Assembly: GCA_963693085.1 (NCBI GenBank)
Contig: OY856414.1
Coordinates: 262,598,001 to 262,662,000, forward strand
Reading direction: 5' to 3'
DNA from: Alisma plantago-aquatica
Lineage: Eukaryota > Streptophyta > Magnoliopsida > Alismatales > Alismataceae
DNA: 64,000 nucleotides
Under the pieces are notes generated by a model, which saw only the letters and a program-made list of their open reading frames with translations, had not been told where the DNA came from and made no database searches. The first letter of the stretch is position 1. Each line of letters opens with the position of its first letter. Shown one piece after another: positions 22,111 to 32,761 of the stretch. A program made the translations under genes and the position numbers.

Positions 22111-24141
22111 TACCTTGCCTCCCCACTCTTAATTTTTATCTCATCTCCTCTAATTCTCTTGTATTTACATTTAAACCTTATATACTAAAAATGACATGCA
22201 ATTACTGTTGGGAAACATGGCATCAGATATGAAAATGGAAACAAAAATTGCCATATTCCCCTTTAAATAGTAGATCACACCAACAACTATGTAATGTGAA
22301 GGAGGGTTGAAAGGTTTATACCAGGTCCTGAAGCAAGTCAATGACTATCTCTTCATGTAGCGTGCATCTTTCTTCAAGTTTCACCTGAACAACATCATTA
22401 TAGACCTCTTGGTTGATCACCACGGACATCGACTGACTTCATCCTTCTAGTGGGTGGAAATGGCCTCCTTGCCTCTTTTGTAGTCCACACTGACCATCGG
22501 GAAATCCTGTCATTCTAATTGAACATACAAGAAGGAGTTGCCCCTTCTAGTCAGTGTGCTAGTGACAACTTGCTCTCCCAATTGTCTCTCCCTTGCTATC
22601 CATCCCTTTGATCGGTAGGACTTGCTTGGGTTCTCACATTACCACAATTGTGAGAAGACAACAATTGTTAGAGATTATTGTTGTGTAATCTAAAAAGCCT
22701 CAACTACTCCTCTATTTATGGGAGGGTCAAGGGCAAGATTTCCGGTTTGAGAAAGATTTGAAGAGATGGAATTCAATGAATTTTGTACTTGTGAATGACG
22801 AACTGGTCAGTTCACCAGTGAAACGATTGGTTCAGACATGAGACGATCAGTTCAACCCTTGATTCAGCCATTTCACTATGTTTCCTAATAGAAATTGTAT
22901 TGGTAATTAATATTTAATTAATGCACAATAGGATGTTAGCATACATCCTTGATCTAGTCAAATTGATCAACCAAATGATTGGTTCATAACCTAAACCGGT
23001 CAGTCATAGATATAAGCCGATCGGTTCACTTGTTGCACATGTCATTTCAGGGTTCTGATTGTCAATGTTGGTTCAAATCAACAAGACACTTGAATCGATC
23101 GGTTCAATACTTGAACCAGTTGGTTTACAGTCCAATTAGTCAAGTTTTAACCATTGTTGTTTAAATTGAATAACTAACACTTTAGTAATCAAGTTTAAGC
23201 TATATTCATGAATAAACTCTTATTCCAAGTGTATCCTATGTGTGTAACCCTACATGTTCCAAGTGAAGTTGGTTGTGAATGTCCATAATTGATTTATGAC
23301 ATCACAAGAAATGAGTGGTATCTATCAAGACATCATTGCTACCCAAGTAACTGGAAAGTTGGAGAACAACTTCAACCTACAATCTGTGATTGGTGTTACA
23401 ATGATCGTATAGTTCCTTTGTCATTGACATCTAGATTGAACTTGAGTCATTGAATTTTCATCCTCTTCAACATTCAATCCATGTTCCTTGAACTAGAGAA
23501 AAAATTCAAGGATGTATGTAAGCTCAATATCACATATTGACTCACATGAGCATGGCCATGCATTTCTCAGTCTCACTTATCATGTGGCTATGATATCATA
23601 CTCATGTATGAGGGACAAATCCCATCTACATCACTCACAGTCATCCCCATGTGTCACAATGCACCCAAGCACCACCTTTATCGCAACCCTTATTCAAGTC
23701 AAGGTGGGTGATGTCAAAGTACATCAAATGATATCTGATGAGTGTAGTAATTTTGGGTATAATAACCAAAATCACCACCATCACTATGAGAGATGATTTT
23801 GACTATGAAATATGGTTTCCAAGTATCACTCCCAAGGTGGGTCTATTCGATATGCTATTCTCTAACAAGTATCTATGTGTTTGGTTTGATATCATATATC
23901 ATGACTTAATGGAATTCTAACATCAACCAACACACACTCTAGTCTTATGTTTTATTGTTGTCTATCATCTTCAACAATAACAATCGACTAGGGACATAAC
24001 AAGAATGTATATATTCTTATTACATCATTATCTCATAACTGAATAAAACAAAATAAATTGGTAGATTGCATTTATTTTTAATCAAATCATTTACAAGATA
24101 TGCTATTACAATCATCATATGAGTGGCTCACTAGGCATACA
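22111..24141 (-). repeat. Probable copia-2 3' LTR and flanking sequence (- strand)
   Basis: Directly beyond the end of copia-2 RNase H (24142 upward) the - strand reads AGTGGAAGCCTATTGG then TGTATGCC, the usual polypurine-plus-LTR start of copia elements, which puts the LTR edge near 24141. A - strand CATAAATAGA (22711-22720) could be its TATA box. The other LTR edge is not resolved and the 5' LTR is outside the window, so length and identity cannot be checked. The degenerate palindrome cluster at 22795-23135 lies inside. No genes seen. Confidence 0.5.
22795..23135. repeat. Cluster of degenerate GAACCGATCGGTTC-like palindromes
   Basis: About eight copies of a roughly 15-base word related to GAACCGATCGGTTCA lie near 22800, 22820, 22840, 22977, 22996, 23017, 23093 and 23112. 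The consensus is its own reverse complement. They lie upstream (in - strand sense) of the putative LTR TATA box. Confidence 0.65.
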
Positions 24142-25057
24142 TACCAATAGGCTTCCACTTTCACTTAGAGCCAATCATCCATGAACTTCATCCCAAGTGA
24201 TCTAACATGACCCTCATGCTTCTATTGCAAAAGTGCTTTTGTCAAGGGATCATGCACAATGCTCTTGGTTAGTACTCTACAAATCTTCACATCGCCTCAT
24301 TGCATGATCTCTTGTATGATATGGAACCACCTTTGTATGTGATTGAAATTCTTATGCGCTCTGGGTTCCTTATCATGTCTCAATAGCTCCATTGTTGTCA
24401 CAATATAGCTCAATTGCATCATTGATGCTTGAAACCACCCCAAATTCTAAAATGAACTTCTTGACCCAAACAACCTTCTTTGCTGCACCAGACGCAACAA
24501 TATACTTGGCCTCCATTATATAATCAACAACTATCTCTTACTTGGAACTCTACCAGCATACAACTCTGTTGTTTAGGAAAAACCCAAATGTAGATTGTGA
24601 TCTATAGTCCTCTTTGTCAGTTTGGAAGCTTGCATCGGTGTAAACCTTTACCATCAACTATTCCTCACCATCGTATACCAAGAACTAATCCTTAGTTCTT
24701 CTCAAGTACTTACGGATATTCTTTACGATAGTTCGATGACATTCACCGGAATCTGACCGATATCTTCTAGTCATATTCAGGGCATATGAGACATTAGGGT
24801 GTCTAAATAACCTGACATACATAATAGATCCAATTCAGATGCATATGGAATCTTACTTAAGTGCTCCTATTCTACATAAGAACTAGGTATTGAGCTCTAG
24901 AGATACTAACACCATGATACATGGGTAAGTTCCTCTCTTTGAGTTCTTCTTATTGAACCTCTCCAACACATTATCAATGTATGTGCTGTAGCTTATGCCA
25001 AGAAGCCTTCTAGATCTACCTCTATATGTCTTGATTCATAGAATATTGGATGCTTTT
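24142..25057 (-). pseudogene. copia-2 RT end and RNase H fragment (- strand)
   Basis: From 25057 downward the - strand reads KASNIL, IKTYRGRSRRLLGIS and YIDNVLERF, the post-YVDD part of copia RT, then RNase H, ending with DPLTKALLQ, HEGHVRSLGMKFMDDWL near 24165-24250, the family's C-terminus. Several stops occur. The upper edge is the GypA insertion point: taking out GypA with one copy of CTTTT rejoins this piece to the RT piece at 35701 in one frame across DLRKASNIL. These enzymes would copy and process the element's RNA. Confidence 0.85.
25053..25057. repeat. Target-site duplication of GypA, left
   Basis: CTTTT, matched by CTTTT at 35701-35705. Confidence 0.9.
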
Positions 25058-28000
25058 TGTTACAACCTCAATTTTGCATATGTTTTCATAATTGAAATAT
25101 AATGATTATATAAATATGTACTTAATTGAAAAGGTTGTATGATTTGCTTCAAAAGATGGATTTCTTTGAAATTATCCTTTTGATAGGAATTTTGTGGTTC
25201 CTATTATTATGTTAATCCAATAATGGATATAAAAGAGAAGAAAAGAAGAAAAGTCCAAATAATCGAAAAAAGGATACAAGATAATGAATATTAAGCAAAA
25301 TAATTATGAGGAAATCTCTAGAAAGTGGCATTAATGGCCACAATTGAGTAAATTTTGTTTATATGTGATTTCTAATAAAAGAAATAGGAAAAGAGGAAAG
25401 GAAATGAAAGATAATGAGAAATCCTTGCAAAAGAATATTTTAATAAAGAAATAGAAAGATAATGAGAGATAATGGATGTAGATGCATCTAGAAGGATAAT
25501 AAGTATCCTTAAAAAGGAATTTCGAAATCTTAGGATTTCTTGGGTTCCAAGGAGTCCAAGTTGCAAAGATAATAGGAGAAGAAAGATATAAAATCAAATA
25601 AAGCATTATTAAGAAGGAAAGTTGAAATAATGATGAAAATATGAGAAATATGTGGAAAGATAGATAATGGAATCATTATAATTGGGATTTCAACTCAACA
25701 TAGTTTCTAATGGTAAAAGGAATCAAAATAAAGAAAATAAAAGATTAAGAGAGAGAAAATATGCTTGAAATAAGCTTTATTAAAAGATAACTTGCACATG
25801 AAGATAATACCTTTTTCATTTTGAGTTTGGGACTCAGATTGGATACGTTAGTAGAGTAAGTCATTATGGACTTTCCCTAAATATTTGGGATTAAAAGGAT
25901 ATAGGGTTTAGGAGTTATGGATTTTTAAAGAATCCATAAAGTGAGGGGATATCATTTAAATGTCACAATTTGAATCTGACTTATGTTCTTAGACGTGGCT
26001 CATTAGTCATTGGATCTTGATCCAACAGTGGCTGCACTCCAATTAAGAATAGGAAACAAGAACAATATATGTGAATTTCTAATGTTTCGATCTCTCTCTA
26101 GACTCCACCTTTGGACATGATTCTTTTTCCTTTGGCTTCGGGAGGTCCTTAGAATCCCATCCATGCTGGGTTTTTCTATCAGACGTGGAGTATTGGGACT
26201 TTCCCCAAAGGGCTGTGGAAACCAAACTCTACAGGGAACTGGATTTAGAGCCATGGTTATATAAGGGGGGATGAGTCCCCTAAGGGGCAGCCAAACCATC
26301 TAAAACCCAAATCGAACTCAGGAGACTCCTCTCTGTTCTGTTTTATTCCCCACACCACCGAGCTATAGAGTGCCATGTCCGACTTCCTGTCCGCTGGACG
26401 GCTTGCAGTAGGTCCATCCCAACTATGGGATTTGACCACTAATGGGTCAATCAATTCTGACAGGCCTGGGCGAAAGCTTTTGTCATGGCTTCTTGGTCGC
26501 TGAAGCTCGTGAGCGTGGAGTTAACTCGGAGGTTGACTGCCATCCCTGGCGGAAAGAACACAGATTGCGCCCCATGCGAGGAAGAAGAAGGACAAAGTCA
26601 AAAGACTCTTATGCCCCCATCCTAGTATTCAAGACCCAAGGACACGTAAGTCCTTTCATGGAAGACTGAGTTGTTTCTTTGACAAATTAATAACAAGATA
26701 TTAAAGGTGACATGGTGGCCTTTGATTGGCCGAATTATCTTTATCTTGCAAAAATGATAGAAATTGTTAGGATGCTTGGTTGAAAACAAGTTATATATGA
26801 AAAATGATTAGGAGGATGAGAGGAATCCAATAAAAATGATATTAAAGATTTTTTCTATTTCTAATTGCAAAAGTACATTAAGTTGAGGAAAAGTGCATTA
26901 AAGTTAGGTTAAAAACCCGAATTGTGATTAAAGGTTGAATCTAGTATGATTAATGTGTTAAGTTAAGTATTATTAATCTGTTGAATGATAATGTTAGATT
27001 TAAACCTAATCTAGATGTGAAATTGCATGTTTGAGGGTTTTAAACCAAGAATACATAATAATGCTACTAGAAACCCTAATTTAGGGTAAAAGAAGAGATG
27101 ATTATGTTTAATTCAAAATATATGGAAATATGTTGATAAGTGTTGATCCTAAGCCTATTAGGAGAGATAGGATAAATGAATAGGGTTTAATGAGTAATTT
27201 TTCTTATTTAGGGTTTGTAGTGATAAAACTGATAGAAAAACCCTAATTGTAAGTGAAACCCTAAAAGGAAGTAGAATCCCTAAGGAGCAAGTTAGATTGG
27301 ATAGATCTTGATGACATGAGTAATAAAAGGAAATTGTATGATTATTTTAGGATCTTGTTGTGTGTGCTTGCTTGCTTGGATTTCTTACCTGCATGGAATA
27401 TTTCTATCTCAAATTAGCAGAACAGGTATTTGGTTACGCTTATGGTTAATCACTTTAGTTTAACGGTGATTCTCAGATGTTTTATTGGTTGCCTGAGAAT
27501 AACTGCTTGGATGACTTTTATTTCATGCAACTATAAAGTTACTATGATTATCACCCTAAATGTGTATACATGACTGGCTCAGATCTTGGTCCTCCTCTGT
27601 GGCTTTTCTAATGATGAAAAGAGTAACCTAGTACATAGCCTACTTGTTAAGTAGGACATCAGGTTATCATGAGTTAAAAATTGGGCTACCCATGTGTAGT
27701 GTCATGAGACTCTTTAGCACACCATGAGTTAAGGAGTGGGCTACCTATGGGTAGTGCCATGTGACTCAACCCTAGAAATTGATTCACCTGTTAGGTAGGA
27801 TCATGAGGGGTTTAATGGGGATCTACCATAAGGAAGGTAGCATCCAGGTCCACTGCAGGGATAGCGCAGAGGCTAGGGTATGTATGGATTGAGCAGTTAT
27901 ATTTAAAATGTAAAGTTGTTTGTTAAATCATAATTGACTACATATGTTGTTATAGTTAATTGCATGATTATTGTTTTCCCCACATACCAGAATATTCATT

Positions 28001-28324
28001 TATGCTGACCGACATTTTGTTTGTCGGTGTTTTAGGTAAAAATCCCAAAAGGACAAACAATAAATTGGCATTTTGTGAATACATGAATTAAAGTGCAAGG
28101 AGGATTCATTAGAATAAATTCCAGATGTGGATAAAAGTTAGATATCCAAGTCTTTGAAAAAGGTATGAAAAGTTTTATTTTATTCTAGCTTTCAGTATAG
28201 TCTTGGTAGAATTGAGTAATTATTATTGATTATTTATTGAACCTTTGATATGAGAAATTGGGGTAACAACTCTGACCTATTGGTCTCCCTTAATTGGGGG
28301 TTACCGGGAGGCAGGGTCGTAACA
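25058..28324 (+). repeat. GypA 5' LTR (3267 bp)
   Basis: It starts TGTTACAACCTC and ends GTCGTAACA. A TATA-like TATATAA is at 26258-26264. Telo-box words (AAACCCTAA or TTAGGGTTT) cluster at about 27060-27270. Two near-repeats of GAGTTAA..GGGCTACC..TAGTG..CATG lie near 27670-27770. It has 328 bp (25899-26226) that the 3' LTR lacks. Confidence 0.93.
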
Positions 28325-28326
28325 TT

Positions 28327-28338
28327 TGGTATCAGAGC
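28327..28338 (+). promoter_or_regulatory. GypA primer-binding site (tRNA-Met)
   Basis: TGGTATCAGAGC, two bases after the LTR end, complements the 3' part of initiator tRNA-Met. Confidence 0.92.
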
Positions 28339-28431
28339 ATCCGTTCCTCATTTAATCTTTAATAATTATTAATTTTACAAACTCTGTAGAACCCAAGGGA
28401 GTTATTAGAGGATTTTTCAAAATACAGAGGT

Positions 28432-28527
28432 GTCTAGAAAAGGATCACATCCGGAGGCTGGTAATATTTTCCTCCGCACTGCTAGTCATAATACGAGGAC
28501 TCTCAGATTTGTGTGACTGCCTGACCA
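28432..28527 (+). promoter_or_regulatory. Shared leader motif, GypA copy
   Basis: TCTAGAAAAGGATCA, then CTGGTAATATTTTCCTCCGC and TACGAGGACT. It is collinear with leader copies in GypB (40256), GypC (62170, - strand) and GypD (52921). CGGAGG and CCTCCG can pair around the AT-rich loop. The function is inferred: a candidate RNA packaging or dimerisation signal. Confidence 0.7.
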
Positions 28528-31500
28528 ATGTCTTAGGATCTGACTCAAAATAAGATACCTTTAGGACTCTCTCACCTATTTTAATCCCTTCTCAACCCTA
28601 ACTCTGTTAGGATTATAAGGTTTAGGGTTTTCTCTCCCTTCCTCACCCTCTTGAGGATAGGGTACGCATGATAAGGTTAAGGAATCCTCCACCAAAATTA
28701 ATAAAAAGCATGTAAATAAGATGTCATGGACATAAGCTTAATAGTTTAAGCGTAAACTAAATAATAGCTGCATGCTTAGGTCGTATGACATATGTTGTCA
28801 TGCCCTCAAGAGAGACCTGAGGCTAGACCTTCTTGTGAGGAGGATGAGTAGAGAGAGTTGGTCTTAGAGGCAGAGATCTCCATTAAAGGTAGAGTCCTGG
28901 CACATTCTTGGAGGATGATGCTAACCCTAACCCTAAGTGGTGATTAGAGAGAGAGATGATACGAAGAGTTAGATGTCATGGTAGACCAGGTGTGTGGGTG
29001 GACATGCTTTTGGATATGAGACATGTGAGGTTGGATGACCTAGTGCCTTTGGCAACCCAACCCTGGGAAGGGTCGTGCATGTTAGAGTAAAGGATAACTC
29101 CTTCAATGATGAGGTTAGTAAAGAACCTATGGAAACCCTATGAGCTTATATGAGCATGGAAAAGTTGCACCCAAAGTATGTCTGTAGTGCTAATAGTAGG
29201 ATAAAACCCTAGCTAGGAGTGTATGTTGGATAGATTATGAGATAAGCATGAAGAGTTATCTTGATACAAACAAAGGTTTCACCCATGTAGGTGTACACCT
29301 GTGAGCTTGATCCACCTTAGAGAGAGGATCTCTAGTAGTAAGGTTGTTTTGGGTTGAGCTCTAGAGAGAGAGAGAGTAGGACCCCAAGCAAGAAGGTTGG
29401 AAGCTTGGACTCCAAGATATGAGGAACAGTGGGGAGTTGAGGATGATGCAACCTAAGTAGATGATAGCAGTTGCCTCATGCATGATCCCTAGAGGCTGAT
29501 GATATCTTGGTTTCCTTTAGAGGAACCAAACCCTAGAGAGAGGATGAGGCTTCTGGTACCTATGTGCCTATGGTATAGGTGTTTACCTTCTGAGATGGGA
29601 AGAAGAGTTCCTTAGACCCTGAAGAGGTTTAGTAACAAGTCGTAAGGCCTTACACTTAGTTGGTTGTCCTTGAGGAGGACTCCACTCTGAAGCTTTGTTC
29701 AAATAGAAGGATCGTGGGAATTGCATGTCATACCTTGTACATGCTTGGTTGTGGTTAAAAGGTTGAGCATGTAGTTGGACATCCAAAAAGTGAACCTAAG
29801 GTTCTTAGACCTAAGAGGGGAAGTGGTGTACCTGATGCTCATGATGAGATTTGAGTTTCTATAGATTCGAGCACGGCACTCCTCATGTTGAGAGGAAAGC
29901 AAAACCCCCTTAAGTCTAAGGTATGTTTGATGAACCCCTCATAGCTAAGTTGGTGACATGGGAAGGTGTGTTCTTGGTCCTATGTTGAGGAATGAGAACA
30001 AGTATGACCTAGCATGGTTTAGTATGTGGTCTGCTTGTTCCTTAGTAGCATGCTAGGTTTAAGCATGCTCAGGTGGATGTAAACCCTAGACATAAGGACG
30101 TTTGTGACCTTTGTTGCTATCAAGAGATGGTTTCCTCCCATCCTGGGAGAGGGACCCTTTTGTAGGGTGTATACCCATTTTGTTGGTTTAAGGTAACCGA
30201 AACAGGTCTCATAGGATCTTGAGAAGCTAAGTGAAAAGTACATAGTATGAGAATGAACCTGTAGACCCATAGATAAACATCTCTAAGTGCATGTGGATGT
30301 GTTACCATGGAGGTAACCAGTATGGGGCCTGACCAAGGTAGGCAGGTCGCCATGACCCCTATGAAAGGATGAAAGTCAGCCCATTATTGCAAAGAGAGTT
30401 GATGGAGACTTGGGTAAGGTTCTAAATTGGACATGTACTATATTAGAATCCTAAGTCTATCCTTGGGTCAGGTAGGGATTAGACCGGTGGAAGTAGGAGT
30501 TGCCTAATTCTCTAGTTGCACATGATCATAGGGTCAGGAGGTAACAACTATTATTATCTTAGGGTCATGGGTTAGGAGATTGATCACCTTCATGAACTCA
30601 TGGGACCCAAAGGGAAGATGAGGAGGGCACTCTCTGGATGCATAAGGGAAGAGGGATGAGCCCAAAAGTGTTGGCACCCTACAAACCTAGAGGAGATGAC
30701 CAAGGATTGTGTGTGGACCCAAGTAGGTTTGAGATCAGTTTTACATGGAAGTAACTCTGGTATCAAGATAATCATGATGTAGAGACATATGTTGCACATT
30801 TCAACTTAGATTTGAAGGTGTACTGGAAAAGTGGGATGCACCATCTCTACTCTTGTAACAGGAAGAACACTGTATTTGGACTGCAGCCAAATGCTTATTT
30901 CCTCTCGTTATGGGGGTGAGAGATAGGGCAATATGCATGCCATACACCAAGGATAAAGATGATGTGAGTAGAAGTGTTGCTATGATGTATGAGGATAGAG
31001 ATAATAGTGTACCCTTATGGATCATATGATGTGTGGATGGTTTACAAACACCAAGAGAACTAAGGTATTCATCTATTGAGGATGTTCTTATTATGAGTTG
31101 TATGGAATTTATGAGTTATATAAGGATTGAGTTTGATAACCAAGAAGATAAGCTCAGAGTTTTCTTGATGAAGATAGACTTAGAGTTTGAGATAAGATGA
31201 TAAGTGGAATACATGGAGGTGTGTGTCTCCAACATTACCTAACACATAAGGATGTGAGGTGGTAATGGATGCTCTGGTTGAGATGCAGCTGCCTAGTTTA
31301 GCTGGAGGCTAGAAAAGGGTTGTTAGGTTAACCCTAAGTTTACAAGATATGTTTGGCTAACACTCATATGTAATGAGATCGTTGATCAAGCTAGTGGTTG
31401 CTTAGTTAGCCAGCCAAGGCCTTGATGCAATAAAAGGATGGTGGTAGAACCTCAGATGCACTTCTCTGGAAAAGAAGGTGATGAAACCCCAACTAGAGTG

Positions 31501-32712
31501 ATTTAGGGTTTCTGAGGAACCAATCTTGAGGAATCATGACATATAGGAGATCATGATTTAAGATCACCATACATCGTGGTACTACGAAGATAGTAAGTGA
31601 TAGTAGTACTTTGAATGCTTAAGATGAAGTTTTGTGTGGCTTGTCGCCATGCAAGCCAGGAGGTGAAGGGTGAACACTAGTAACCCAGTGTATTGATATA
31701 GAGGGTGAAGAAGTCCCTGAGAGGGAATGGGAGTTCATCACTATGGATATTGTGGTAAGTCTCCCCTATACCAAGGAAGGTCAAGATGCAATATGGGTTA
31801 TGGCAGACCGCCTTACCTAGATGACATGAGAAGGAAAGAATGTTGTCAAGGGACAGATATGGTTGAACTACATATGAGAAAGAGATGGTTCAACTACACC
31901 ATGATATGAGTTCAAAGGTTCTTGAGTATAACCTGAAGGTTTACTTCCATACGATGGAAGTAGGTACATAAGTAACTCGATGTTAGTACAATTTATCACC
32001 CCTAACTAATGGTTAGTATAATTCGGACTAGAGGGTCTGATGAGAGCATGTGTGCTCATTCAACGTGATACATTGAGACAGTTCTTATCCTCTGTAAGAT
32101 GTGATGATAACCACCATAGCCAGTATCGAGATGGGAGGAAGCTCTGTAAGGGAGGTTGTGTCGGTCACCACTTCATTAAGGTGATGTTGGTGAAGGGACC
32201 TCACAAAGGTCAAAAAAAGACCACATTGTGTGTAGATGAAGTCGCTTTGATCGTGCAATGGCTAGAAAAGAGAGCCCGGGGACAACATGAGTCGTGAGCT
32301 GCAAAGTTGATTGACATGCAGTTCACTGTGGGAGAATATGTGATATGAAAATCCAACCCCTCTGAGTTATAACTATGGTAGCTAGTCCCAGATACATGGG
32401 TCCGTTTGAGATGGATTGGTGGACAAGGTTATGTTTAGTCTTACCCTCAGGATAATGTGATGTGTGATAAGTTCCATGTGTCCAATTTAGAGCACTATGT
32501 GAGGTACCCGAGCCATGTGCTGAGCAATGAAACTAGTGGGCCCAAGGGACATTGAAATGACCTGAGTCACCTGTGAGGTTTATAAAGGCCAAGGTGAAAG
32601 GACTAAGAGAAAAGAATGTGTGATGATAAATGTTCTTTGGAAGCGCCATGGATAGGGTAAAGCCACATTGCGGTCCATGATGGACATGGCAAAGTCTTAT
32701 CCTGAATTGTTT
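28528..32712 (+). pseudogene. GypA interior: decayed pol (RNase H and integrase relics)
   Basis: No long frame is open, but + strand reading across frames shows ordered Ty3/gypsy words. The RNase H tail KWNTWRC...VVMDALVEMQ (about 31203-31290) corresponds to the family's KWIEYL...VVADALSRK. Integrase WEEAL*GRLCRSPLH (32132-32176) corresponds to YEALYGRRCRSPLHW. MQFTVGEYVI (about 32318-32350), FHVSNLEHYVRYPSHVL (32472-32522), VLWKRHG (about 32631-32651) and DMAKSYPELF at the end (about 32683-32712) follow, the last being the chromovirus C-terminus. Gag and protease were not recognised in 28.5-30.0 kb. GypD carries the same relics at matching positions, so the decay or an ancestral defect is shared. 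Confidence 0.75.
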
Positions 32713-32720
32713 GTTTGCTT

Positions 32721-32761
32721 GATGGAATTTTGAGGACAAAATTCTTATAAGAGGGGAAGGA
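32721..32761 (+). promoter_or_regulatory. GypA pre-LTR motif and polypurine tract
   Basis: GGAATTTTGAGGACAAAATT followed by AAGAGGGGAAGGA directly before the 3' LTR TG at 32762. The same arrangement precedes the GypD 3' LTR, and a related GATTTCGGGGACGAAATCC precedes that of GypB. Confidence 0.82.

Noticed and set aside
22320..22345. A primer-site-like TGGTATAAACC on the - strand
   Set aside because: Only TGGTAT matches the tRNA-Met site and no LTR end could be shown next to it.
29361..29380. GA-rich and CA-rich microsatellites (also near 19719 and 41019)
   Set aside because: Short, common simple repeats without further structure.
28528..32712. Several 60-90 codon open frames in GypA, for example 32040-32297
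   Set aside because: They are chance frames over decayed pol; the recognisable words jump between frames and lie among stops.
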